Positions 56,249-63,820 of a stretch of DNA of 64,000 nucleotides are shown one piece after another. This stretch comes from Haloplanus natans DSM 17983 (GTDB lineage: Archaea; Halobacteriota; Halobacteria; Halobacteriales; Haloferacaceae). Location of the stretch: NCBI RefSeq assembly GCF_000427685.1, contig NZ_KE386573.1, positions 1,286,938 to 1,350,937 of the forward strand. The letters run 5' to 3'. The notes beneath the pieces are model-generated. The model saw only the letters and a list, made by a program, of their open reading frames with translations. It was not told the origin of the DNA and did no database searches. Positions within the stretch are counted from its first letter, which is position 1. The number at the start of each line of letters is the position of its first letter. Both the position numbers and the translations under genes were made by a program.

Positions 56249-56297
56249 TGCTCGGTCAGGGATTTGAACCCTGGTCGTCGGCTCGAAAGGCCAACAT
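56249..56297 (-). repeat. 3' part of tRNA-Glu(UUC), attachment site of the right-hand element
   Basis: On the minus strand this reads TGTTGGCCTTTCGAGCCGAC, then a T arm CCAGGGTTCAAATCCCTG and ACCGAGCA. It is the haloarchaeal tRNA-Glu sequence from the anticodon arm (anticodon TTC) to the 3' end. The 5' half is missing and the bases beyond 56297 do not continue it. This is the pattern of a tRNA end displaced by integration, with the complete tRNA expected at the far end of the element, beyond 64000. Confidence 0.75.
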
Positions 56298-57145
56298 CCG
56301 CTTCCGCAGTTCTCACGGTGGATTGGCGTCACGGTCGGTTACTGTCCACTCCGATCAACGGGAGCGAACATCACAGTATCCCGACTTGGTGGTTTCAGAG
56401 TGAAAAAGATGCGTGCCGATGGCAGTCGGCCAATCGTGACTCAATGAGAAACGGGAGATAGGCAACATGGAGATTGGCAATCGTCTGCGACGGTAGGGCA
56501 CGTCCACGCGGGGGATACCGAACGGGCAACGGGATACGGGACGGTCGGGGTACTCCACAGTAATGTCGGATTGTCCCTGATTAGTGGCTACGGACAGCTG
56601 AGTAGTTTTTCGCCAAGAACACATATTGTCTCGCCCACTTCCTCGCCTACCCCAATACGGTTACACTGGATCGACGGCGTCGGCTCAGAGTCGGTCGGGG
56701 TGACGCCGTGGCCCAGGCGTTAACCAACATCGACCGTCAATACTACCTGCGTGTTGGTTAAGATACGATTCAGTCGGGGTGCAGTGAGGAAAGTGGTCGT
56801 GGTCGACGGCGCGGGCTTGCCGCACACGCTACCGGGGATAGCGTGTACGCCTACGCCGCGCACGTCGCCCGCACCGCATGACGGTGAGGGATTGAATGAG
56901 TCGGTGAACGAAACCGATGCATCGGGGGAGTGACCTACCCGTGCCCGATCCCGTACATGGTTTGATTAGACGGGTCGGGTTCCCCTTCTGGGGAGGCATT
57001 ACCCTACGGTTGTAGGTCACTACCCGTGATTTGGTAGGTAGTGACACGACAAAAATGTTAGCCAATCGCTACTAACCGACTCTGGATAATGGAACAGCCG
57101 CGAGAAAAAGGAGTTACGCGCCCGCCGTGACGTAGGTGGCCGTTT
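56298..57145. other. 848-base non-coding left end with two inverted repeats
   Basis: I see no credible gene. Two inverted repeats stand out: TTAACCAACA at 56720-56729 with TGTTGGTTAA at 56752-56761 (22-base loop), and GTCACTACC at 57016-57024 with GGTAGTGAC at 57037-57045 (12-base loop). They may be protein-binding sites, replication or excision signals of the element, or a terminator for the minus-strand gene that ends at 57146. Confidence 0.5.
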
Positions 57146-57588
57146 TCAACCGTTGGTCACGTCACAGAGGTGGACGGGGGTGTACGCCCCGTCGTGGGTC
57201 ATTTCCAACAGCCACGACACCGACCGTCTCTCACCGCTCGGGCGGCCGTCGTCATCAAGGATGATTAACTCCTCACCTTGAATCACGCCCCGCTCGGTGT
57301 CAACGTCGGCCTTGTAGACCGCCTTGAGGCAGTCGGCGTCGGGTAGGGCGGGGTATCGGATTGTCTCGTCGTTAGCATGGACTTCCAGCACCGATTCCTG
57401 GCTACCATCTTGGGTGACGATGATCGGCGCGTCTCCCTCAGCATCGGGGCAAAGGACTCTGAACCCGAACTGCGCCCGCAGTCTGGTTTTCAGTACCTTC
57501 TCGGCTATTTCGGAGGGTCGTCAGTGTCGGGGCGGGCTGGTTCAATGAACACTTCCTCGGGGTCGGCGTCGACTGGGTCAAGCGACAT
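57146..57588 (-). pseudogene. hypothetical gene with a frameshift
   Basis: From ATG 57588 the frame gives MSLDPVDADPEEVFIEPARP, then DTDDPPK and a stop. From the point before that stop another frame is open and clearly coding: SEIAEKVLKTRLRAQFGFRV, LCPDAEGDAPIIVTQDGSQE, then VLEVHANDETIRYPALPDAD to the stop at 57146. The second frame has no usable start of its own except a GTG at 57391 for an 81-residue piece. One missing base near 57509-57516 explains it. A TATA-like TTTTTA lies about 33 bases before the ATG. Family unknown; a true mutation, a sequencing error or -1 frameshifting are all possible. Confidence 0.6.
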
Positions 57589-57901
57589 TACAACCCCACA
57601 TTGGACGCGGGAGATTGTAAAAATTGTCACCTAAGTTATCCGTTCGTGGCGAACTTATTAGAGTGTTTTGGAGAGGTGAGGTAATCGGTAGACTACGTGT
57701 GCCTCTGCCGTCAATCCCCCCGTGAAAATAAGCTCATTGGGAGGGTCGATATGTCACGGGGGGAGGGGTTCGGTGTCTCTCTGAAAACGGGATTTAGACC
57801 CACCCCGTCAACACTTACGCGGAGAGAGGCGCGGAGCCACCCGTTCCAAATAATAAAATTTCACCCAAAATATCTTTAATTTATCTGGTCTTCTCGGTCG
57901 C
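57589..57901. other. AT-rich intergenic region
   Basis: 313 bases without a gene that I accept. A 60-residue plus-strand frame (57697-57879) has improbable composition. The A/T-rich AATAATAAAATTTCACCC near 57849-57866 and ATCTTTAATTTATC near 57880 may be the terminator or promoter region of the gene that ends at 57902. Confidence 0.4.
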
Positions 57902-58381
57902 TTACCACCGTTCACTTCTTTTTATTTTCTTGTAAAATTTGTCTGCGAGAAAAATCGATCCCATAATCCACCCGAACCCAAACACAAATTCAATAGATGC
58001 TGGAATGTGCGGTACAAGCAATCCGCCAATTACCATTAATCCAAACCCTACACAAAACGAAAGAAAACCCTCCGCACTCCCGTATTGTGTTTCCTCCTCG
58101 CCCGTCCGTCTTTGCCCCGTCGCTCGACTTCGGCCCCCACTGCTCTCTCCAGTGGGAATACGGTGGCCGTGGATGCTCTCGTGACAGCTCTTACAGACAG
58201 TCACGAGGTTTTGTGTGCGGTGGCTCCCACCCTTACTGACAGGTTGACGATGATGGGCGTGCAATTCAGCATTGCCGTGCCGACCACCTTGACGACCACA
58301 GTTCTGACACTGGTAGTTATCCCGCCTGTAGACGCGCTTTCGTCGTTGATCCCAGTCGTCGGGGTACTGACCCATAGCCAT
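57902..58381 (-). CDS. HNH endonuclease-like protein with C-terminal membrane segments
   Basis: The 159-residue protein has an N-terminal HNH domain: CQNCGRQGGRHGNAELHAHH near 24-43, then GGSHRTQNLVTVCKSCHESI near 51-70, giving two CxxC zinc pairs, the catalytic His-His and the Asn. After a Ser/Gly/Arg-rich linker there are two hydrophobic segments (FLSFCVGFGLMVIGGLLVPH and SIEFVFGFGWIMGSIFLADK), so the nuclease is probably attached to the membrane. That combination is unusual. The start may be ATG 58381 or ATG 58375. Confidence 0.75.
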   Translation of the reverse strand: MAMGQYPDDWDQRRKRVYRRDNYQCQNCGRQGGRHGNAELHAHHRQPVSKGGSHRTQNLVTVCKSCHESIHGHRIPTGESSGGRSRATGQRRTGEEETQYGSAEGFLSFCVGFGLMVIGGLLVPHIPASIEFVFGFGWIMGSIFLADKFYKKIKRSERW

Positions 58382-58636
58382 ATATCAACATGACAACTTT
58401 TCAATCTTAGTTTCAACTGGTATCGAACTTCGGGACTGCTCGGGTATCACCCGCCGTCTATCGACCGTCACTAATCCCCGAGTCGCGGGGTATCAGAGAA
58501 TAGCCTTTTCAGTCGCTGTCGTTGCCACTCATCGCCTGTTATTTTGCCACGGATAGGGACTGCGTCGTCGGTTCTGTTTCAATCGCCCTGTATCACACTC
58601 CGTGGACCAAGAAAATAGATCGGAAATATCTCAGAT

Positions 58637-59032
58637 TTAGCCGAAAAGGTTCGTTAAACGCTCTTTCAGCGGCTTGTACTGCCAGCCACATCGGTGACAT
58701 GTGAGGTAGTCGTCTTCCTCATAGCGTCGGACGTACTCTTCACAATTGGGGCAGGTTCCTTCTTTTCGAGTCGTCTCAAAATACTCAGACTTCGGTTTTG
58801 AAAAAACGTGGACATCAGTACCGTGAACAGATGAGACGACCATATAGACGTAATTGTCACCATGGTAGACGTTCTGCGGTCCACTAAACCCTGCTCCGAA
58901 ATGAAGACCGTCCGACTGTGCTACTTCGGTAATCCAGTCGTCAGGATTCGGATAATAATCCCAGCCCTCGCTCTCGACAGCCTCAATTAATTCTTCCTCG
59001 TCTTCTTGTCGTTTCCCGTGTCCGTTCGGCAT
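58637..59032 (-). CDS. hypothetical protein with C-terminal zinc ribbon
   Basis: The 131-residue protein MPNGHGKRQEDEEELIEAVE has a middle region like a small sandwich (GLHFGAGFSGPQNVYHGDNY, VYMVVSSVHGTDVHVFSKPK). It ends in a zinc ribbon with CPNCEEYVRRYEEDDYLTCH and CGW (Cys pairs near 95/98 and 112/115). A GTG at 59050 would add six residues. No family recognised. It is AT-rich and monocistronic. Confidence 0.6.
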   Translation of the reverse strand: MPNGHGKRQEDEEELIEAVESEGWDYYPNPDDWITEVAQSDGLHFGAGFSGPQNVYHGDNYVYMVVSSVHGTDVHVFSKPKSEYFETTRKEGTCPNCEEYVRRYEEDDYLTCHRCGWQYKPLKERLTNLFG

Positions 59033-59091
59033 TTGTATATCTATAACCACTACTCGTATTGTCTAAGTGAAATATTCTGTGGAAGGTTCAA

Positions 59092-59823
59092 CTACCACTT
59101 CCGCCTGAAACGGGTGATCAAGTTGAAGAACACCCGTCTGACTCCATTCGGAGAGGGTGCGAGGTGGTTATGATCGTCAGGAGAGCGGTGTCGACCAAGT
59201 GCTTGCTCAGTTTGCCGCCACGCCTCGGCAGTCGTCGCCATGTCGGGGTCGAGGACTGTCCCTCGGGGTATATCGTACTCCCAGAGCATCGACCGTCGGT
59301 CAAGATTCGAGATTCGTGTCGCGTAGGCATCGAACTGTGGATTGTACTGCTCTCGAACGTATCGACGGATATCGTCGAACTGTTCGCCTACATCGCGGAA
59401 GGCAACAGTAATGTGAAACTCGTAGAACCAGTCCTTATCGTAGCTCGGATAGCCCTCACAGATGGGACGGAGTTGGCGAGAGATTGACCGACGGAGGGAC
59501 CGTAATTCATGTGACGGGATGACGTTCGCGTAAATGACCTTCGTGTCGGGGAAAGTTCCGAAGCCGTCGATGCGGTACGGGACAGCGTCGAAGTCCTCAA
59601 AGGTATCCAAGAGGCGGCGTTTGACTTCGGGACCGTCGTTGGTGTCGTACGGCCCAAACAGCGTGATGTGTGGCACTGGACGGGGATCGACGGCCCCGCG
59701 AACACCGAACTCGTCGGCTACGTCGTAAATGGTGTCCCGAAGCCGTCGCTTCAGATGCCCGCCCGTGCGGACTTCGATCAAGTACCGTCCACCCATGCGT
59801 GGTAGTCTATCAGTCGTGAACAC
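59092..59823 (-). CDS. 2H phosphoesterase (2'-5' RNA ligase family)
   Basis: The 243-residue protein has the two HxT motifs of the 2H fold: VPHITLFGPYD with His52-Ile-Thr54 and YEFHITVAFRD with His137-Ile-Thr139. These enzymes cut or join 2'-5' or cyclic phosphodiester bonds in RNA or small nucleotides. On a mobile element, one possible role is hydrolysis of 2'-5'-linked or cyclic nucleotide signals, as some phage 2H enzymes do; this is inference. The basic C-terminus FFNLITRFRRKW may bind RNA. Confidence 0.8.
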   Translation of the reverse strand: MFTTDRLPRMGGRYLIEVRTGGHLKRRLRDTIYDVADEFGVRGAVDPRPVPHITLFGPYDTNDGPEVKRRLLDTFEDFDAVPYRIDGFGTFPDTKVIYANVIPSHELRSLRRSISRQLRPICEGYPSYDKDWFYEFHITVAFRDVGEQFDDIRRYVREQYNPQFDAYATRISNLDRRSMLWEYDIPRGTVLDPDMATTAEAWRQTEQALGRHRSPDDHNHLAPSPNGVRRVFFNLITRFRRKW

Positions 59824-59917
59824 ACGGGAGTTCTATGCTTCTTTCCCTGTGGTATCCCATAGTGAGCAGTCTCTCTGTCTTTACCTCCCTGTGCCGTCGA
59901 AAGAGAATAAGGTGGGG

Positions 59918-60193
59918 CTACCTGTCGCTGTCGACCGTCAGAACCATTCCTTCACTCTGTAGTCGCTCCCACGTTTTGGGATGAACCTTCGAGATGTGGT
60001 TACTGAGTCCGCGTTTTGTTTCCACTTCCCGATCACACTCGGGGCATCGGTATCTATCTTCCCGCTCGGCCAACGACTCACCGTGAGCGAGTTTATGATG
60101 TATCCGCATCCCACGCTCGTCCTCGAAGTCGTCACGTCCGCACGACGGACACCGAGTCGCGTCACGGAACTGCCCGAGGGTCTGCTGAGTCAT
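59918..60193 (-). CDS. C2H2-type zinc-finger protein, 91 residues
   Basis: MTQQTLGQFRDATRCPSCGR begins a first finger (CPSC with HHKLAH) and RYRCPECDREVETKRGLSNH a second (CPEC with HISKVH). Two such fingers in a small basic protein suggest DNA binding. Its ATG overlaps the stop of the HNH gene by four bases, so both are one operon. Confidence 0.75.
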   Translation of the reverse strand: MTQQTLGQFRDATRCPSCGRDDFEDERGMRIHHKLAHGESLAEREDRYRCPECDREVETKRGLSNHISKVHPKTWERLQSEGMVLTVDSDR

Positions 60194-60588
60194 GCGCCAC
60201 CTCCGTCAGTGACGGCAGTCGACTCTTGGGGCGCATCTATGGACTGCACGACTCGCTCGAAGTCCGCTTTCGGGATGCGCCAAACCTTCTCCTTGGCGTC
60301 GAATCGCGCTGTCGGTAGCTCCGAAAAGAATCGGAGATACGTCTTGAACGAGTCGCTACGCATTTGGCCTGTGCTACTGAACTGGACTGTGGGAGCCGTC
60401 GCCTCGTCGTGGGCCGCATCGTGGCACTGGCGACAGAGGAGGGCAAGGTTGGACAGCCTATCGGACCCACCTCGGCCACGCGGCACGATGTGATGCACGT
60501 CGAGGGTCGTGTCGGGACCAGAGGCACCACAGTTGACACACTGGCCTTGATCCCGCTCGATGACGGCTTCCCGCTTGTTTCGATTCAT
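60190..60588 (-). CDS. HNH endonuclease
   Basis: The 132-residue protein starts MNRNKREAVIERDQGQCVNC. The HNH core comprises CVNC, LDVHHIVPRGRGGSDRLSNL and CRQCHDAAH, with both CxxC pairs, the His-His and the Asn. The C-terminal part (FKTYLRFFSELPTARFDAKE, KVWRIPKADFERVVQSID) may recognise DNA. ATG 60588 is preferred; a GTG at 60603 is possible. The next gene of the operon is the zinc-finger gene. Confidence 0.8.
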   Translation of the reverse strand: MNRNKREAVIERDQGQCVNCGASGPDTTLDVHHIVPRGRGGSDRLSNLALLCRQCHDAAHDEATAPTVQFSSTGQMRSDSFKTYLRFFSELPTARFDAKEKVWRIPKADFERVVQSIDAPQESTAVTDGGGA

Positions 60589-60760
60589 CGTTGTTTCTAC
60601 CACGGACGGAATGGAAACCCCCGTTTACCCGCGATCTGGCTGTTGTCAGGTCAACAGAGGCCATTCAACCGTGGTATTGAGTCAACTATTCGTTACCTTT
60701 TTCCAAAAGTCTATCGAAGGTAGAGACGACGAAAATAGATTAACGTCGTATTTAGAAACT

Positions 60761-61594
60761 ATGGTAGCAGATAACAATAACACGTCCGATGACTTTGATG
60801 TTGAGACTCCAATTTGGAAACTTGACCCATCAGAACAGTTGATTGTAGGTAAGGTGATGCAAGCTAATGCAATCCGAATGCAAATCAACGGTATTTCAGA
60901 TGACGTAGTAGAGCCCGAGGATGTCGAGTGGGTGGCTGCTGACAGGCAGAGGGGAATACTGACGACCCGTGATAGAAGGTACATAAAGGACGAACTGGAA
61001 ATCGACAAACAAGCAGAAAGAGACTTGAGATACAGGATCAGACAAAGAATAAAACAATCAATTTACGATATTGAGGGAATATCTCAACTTTATGACCAAG
61101 ACGAGATAGATACTATATTCAACAACTTGGGCCCGTCAAATGTACATTTAGCGAAGGAAATATGCTCTTTCGGTCTGCGCTGTTGCTTGGCGATAGCGAA
61201 TAACACAGAGGGCTTGTCGGAGTCTGATCTGTTTGAGGCAATAATATCTTCTGCAATCAAGTCAAGTTACAGGTGGTCAAGTAAGGAGACAGTGGATTCT
61301 GCATCAGTAAACATAGATTTTGAAATCATAGAGTTTAGCCAACCAGAACTCAAAGAAAGAATACTAAACGGCGAAGCAAGTCGTGCCGAATTTGAGAAGT
61401 ATAGAAATCATGGGTCTGTTGGTACACTGATAGCTGAAGCTGAGGAACGTGGTTTAGAAGAGATTCGCGTGGATGATATGGGAATAGATGCCGTATATGA
61501 ACTGGACGAACTCAAAGATCAACGGAGAGAATTGAGAGGATCATCAATTTCACTCCAAACTTTAATTGATAATGTTGGAGACTATACTGAATAA
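60761..61594 (+). CDS. hypothetical mobile-element protein (same family as 42358-43083)
   Basis: The 277-residue protein begins MVADNNNTSDDFDVETPIWK. Near 70-105 it shows LTTRDRRYIKDELEIDKQAE and LRYRIRQRIKQSIYDIEGIS, the same Arg-rich pattern as the protein at 42358-43083. The remainder is helical and acidic without enzyme motifs. It is markedly AT-rich (many AAA, AAT, ATA codons) compared with its surroundings, which suggests a recent origin from another genome. A longer frame from 60560 is rejected because this ATG opens the regular coding sequence. Confidence 0.65.
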   Translation: MVADNNNTSDDFDVETPIWKLDPSEQLIVGKVMQANAIRMQINGISDDVVEPEDVEWVAADRQRGILTTRDRRYIKDELEIDKQAERDLRYRIRQRIKQSIYDIEGISQLYDQDEIDTIFNNLGPSNVHLAKEICSFGLRCCLAIANNTEGLSESDLFEAIISSAIKSSYRWSSKETVDSASVNIDFEIIEFSQPELKERILNGEASRAEFEKYRNHGSVGTLIAEAEERGLEEIRVDDMGIDAVYELDELKDQRRELRGSSISLQTLIDNVGDYTE

Positions 61595-61661
61595 TTATAA
61601 AATATGAATAAAATCCGCATAGGTGGGTGATGATTAGTCATCTGAAATTTGTCCCCACGAT

Positions 61662-62138
61662 CTACCCCTCTTGATCATCGATGATCACGTAGCGAGTAAT
61701 ATGAGCGAATCTTTGTATTTCTCCACAGAGCTTCCGCGATCTATATCTCAAACCCCACGCTACTGGATAGCCAGTCGTGGGAAGCCGCCCATGCGATTGC
61801 CCCACCTTCCAATTCAATTGACTGGGGATCACCCGTCTTGTCGTCCTCGCAGAAGGGCGCAAGCGACCAGTGTGGGCGTTGATTGGCGACATACTGCATG
61901 TCGCTGTCGTCACTGGGAACGGCTCATAGCCCCATTGCTCGGCTACATGGCACCACGTATCCTCGGAGACCTCGTCGGCCTTCGGGGGATGATGAAGCAC
62001 GACCCCCGCGTCTCTTTCCCCTGGTTCAACGGGATGATCGTCCGCAAACGCGCCCTTTGTATTTCGGACGTGTGAGTCGACGGCGGCTTTCGCAATGTCC
62101 ACGGACACCTCGTCCTCGGGAATCTCGTTCTCACTCAT
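61662..62138 (-). CDS. hypothetical protein, 158 residues
   Basis: MSENEIPEDEVSVDIAKAAV is followed by DDHPVEPGERDAGVVLHHPP and WCHVAEQWGYEPFPVTTATC; the second half is basic (RTTRRVIPSQLNWKVGQSHG). Its ATG overlaps the stop of the preceding gene by four bases, so it belongs to the replication operon. No family recognised. Confidence 0.55.
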   Translation of the reverse strand: MSENEIPEDEVSVDIAKAAVDSHVRNTKGAFADDHPVEPGERDAGVVLHHPPKADEVSEDTWCHVAEQWGYEPFPVTTATCSMSPINAHTGRLRPSARTTRRVIPSQLNWKVGQSHGRLPTTGYPVAWGLRYRSRKLCGEIQRFAHITRYVIIDDQEG

Positions 62139-62413
62139 GAGTTGTTAGCGTGAGCTTGGCATTTCTCACTGCCGCCGTCCCTAACGTGGACACTCATCGG
62201 GAGGCGGATGCAGTACCTGCCGTTATCCAACTGTTCAGCACATCGGCCACACTCCTCGGCCCGTTCGCGGGTTTTAGCACCCAACTTGAACTTTCTCCCG
62301 TCGCGTTTCGATAAGCCGAATTGTTCTCTCTCCTCTGCTGTGAGGGGGGCGCAATTGCCGTACTCGCTCCTCCACCGTTCATAGGGGCTATCGTCCCGTG
62401 TAATCCCGTCCAT
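62135..62413 (-). CDS. hypothetical protein, 92 residues
   Basis: MDGITRDDSPYERWRSEYGN starts a small charged protein with four or five Cys (ECGRCAEQLDNGRYC and EKCQAH), which could bind zinc. The start is 2 bases after the Rep stop codon. It probably accompanies replication; family unknown. Confidence 0.6.
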   Translation of the reverse strand: MDGITRDDSPYERWRSEYGNCAPLTAEEREQFGLSKRDGRKFKLGAKTRERAEECGRCAEQLDNGRYCIRLPMSVHVRDGGSEKCQAHANNS

Positions 62414-62415
62414 TA

Positions 62416-63546
62416 TTAACTGTCGTCGTCATCGGTTTCTTTGAATGCCTGTACGTCGCCGTAATCGGGGAAGCCCTCGGAAGTCGACACCCACTGCCTC
62501 GAAGACACCCACGCAGCCACGGCGCGGTCGATTTCCCATGGCTCGGTCGCTCCCGCAAGGGCAAGATGGGGCATCTGTTGGGCAACGTAGACAACACCGC
62601 GAGTCGGGGTTACGTCACGGAGTCCGTCGATGCCGTCCCCCTCATCGCCACACCTCGTCGCCAGCAGCGGATCGTGTTCGATTCGCACTGCATCGGTGTT
62701 GACAACGTCGTGAGCGTCCCAGGAAGCACGCGAACAGCGTTCAACGTGTTTGGCGACGGGGCGACGGAACATTTCGGGGCTTACGCTATCGTCGGGATCA
62801 GCAATCCAACAGTAGATGTGCAGGTGAGGCGTAACCCACTGTCGGGTTCCCGACGTGATGCGGGCATACTCGAAGTCGAAGTCGTGTTTTTGACCGAGGC
62901 TATACCGCAGGGAATCCATGACTGCTCCGACGTTGGCGTAGAGGTCTTCGGTGAGTTGCCACGGCGTCACCACCTTGCCGTTGTCGTCCGTGGGGGACAG
63001 TCGCAAGGACACCAACACCGTGGTTAGTCCTTCCATTTCGGCCCGCAGGTAGGCATCCCCGTCGAGTAGATTCGCGTACCACTGACGGGCACTTTCGACC
63101 TTGCTTGTTCGATTCGGTGTCTCACGGTTCGATCCGACCACTCGGCGGTACACTTCGCGGGCGGTCCCCCGCGTCATCGGTTGTGGAGTGGGGCACACCT
63201 CCGTCACGGGCGTTCCTCCGTTACCGAATGGGTCAACGTTGCAGTCACCACAGCCGCAACCGACGAAGGGAGCGGGGAGGCGTTCGGGATCGACACTCGG
63301 GGGAGCGATGAGTCCCTGATCGTACCTGCTCGGTGGGACTCGGTGGCTGTCGTCGCGGGGAGACGGTGGCTTTGGTGATGGTGGCTTTTCGGAGTAGGGA
63401 CATCTTGGCCCGCCCCCTTTGTCGTCACCATCTCCGACACCGCTACGGCCATCGTTTTCTCCCTCTCGATCCACGAACCGCGTGGGTGGATCGAGGGGTT
63501 CAGCCCCGCCGCTATCGGCGTAGAGGTCTTCGAGGGCGTCAAGCAT
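62416..63546 (-). CDS. rolling-circle replication initiator (HUH Rep)
   Basis: The 376-residue protein should nick the plus origin and start rolling-circle replication. The HUH motif is VTPHLHIYCWIADP (His241, His243). The tyrosine motif is RGVVYVAQQMPHLALA, with Tyr320 as nucleophile. The first 150 residues are Pro/Asp/Gly-rich and contain CGCGDC (about 97-102). This layout matches the Rep proteins of small haloarchaeal plasmids and pleolipoviruses. It lies 12 bases downstream of the HTH gene. No nick site was identified with certainty. Confidence 0.8.
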   Translation of the reverse strand: MLDALEDLYADSGGAEPLDPPTRFVDREGENDGRSGVGDGDDKGGGPRCPYSEKPPSPKPPSPRDDSHRVPPSRYDQGLIAPPSVDPERLPAPFVGCGCGDCNVDPFGNGGTPVTEVCPTPQPMTRGTAREVYRRVVGSNRETPNRTSKVESARQWYANLLDGDAYLRAEMEGLTTVLVSLRLSPTDDNGKVVTPWQLTEDLYANVGAVMDSLRYSLGQKHDFDFEYARITSGTRQWVTPHLHIYCWIADPDDSVSPEMFRRPVAKHVERCSRASWDAHDVVNTDAVRIEHDPLLATRCGDEGDGIDGLRDVTPTRGVVYVAQQMPHLALAGATEPWEIDRAVAAWVSSRQWVSTSEGFPDYGDVQAFKETDDDDS

Positions 63547-63558
63547 CCGCCGCGTCCC

Positions 63559-63792
63559 CTACCCATCGTCACCGATGATCCCTTCACCACGGAGTCGGCG
63601 CGACACCGTCGACTGACTAACCCCGAGGGCGTCGGCCATCTCGTCCTGGGTTAGACCCTCGTCGACATACAGGCGGTGGAGCAGGTCGGCGTCCCGTTGG
63701 GGAAATGGGTCATACCGTAACCGCTGTTGAACGTCGTCGGGTAATTCTGGATTCTGTTCATCGTCGGTCGCAGAGAGTCGTCCGAAAGACAT
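63559..63792 (-). CDS. HTH transcription regulator, 77 residues
   Basis: The small protein MSFGRLSATDDEQNPELPDD carries one helix-turn-helix at 47-68 (LTQDEMADALGVSQSTVSRR) of the sigma-70 region-4 or XRE type. It is the first gene of the rep operon and probably controls it. A TATA box (GGTATAGC, 63813-63820 on the minus strand) lies 20-28 bases before the ATG and an inverted repeat lies between them. Confidence 0.75.
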   Translation of the reverse strand: MSFGRLSATDDEQNPELPDDVQQRLRYDPFPQRDADLLHRLYVDEGLTQDEMADALGVSQSTVSRRLRGEGIIGDDG

Positions 63793-63799
63793 ACTCTAA

Positions 63800-63820
63800 T
63801 CTCCTTGGAGACGCTATACC
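63800..63820 (-). promoter_or_regulatory. promoter and candidate operator of the rep operon
   Basis: GGTATAGC is the TATA element. TCTCC at 63800-63804 and GGAGA at 63807-63811 form an inverted repeat with a two-base centre, exactly where transcription should start. A dimeric HTH protein bound here would block the promoter, so autorepression is likely. Confidence 0.5.

Noticed and set aside
56829-57065. 78-residue minus-strand frame near the inverted repeat
   Set aside because: Its composition is basic and irregular, it covers the GTCACTACC hairpin, and no promoter is visible.
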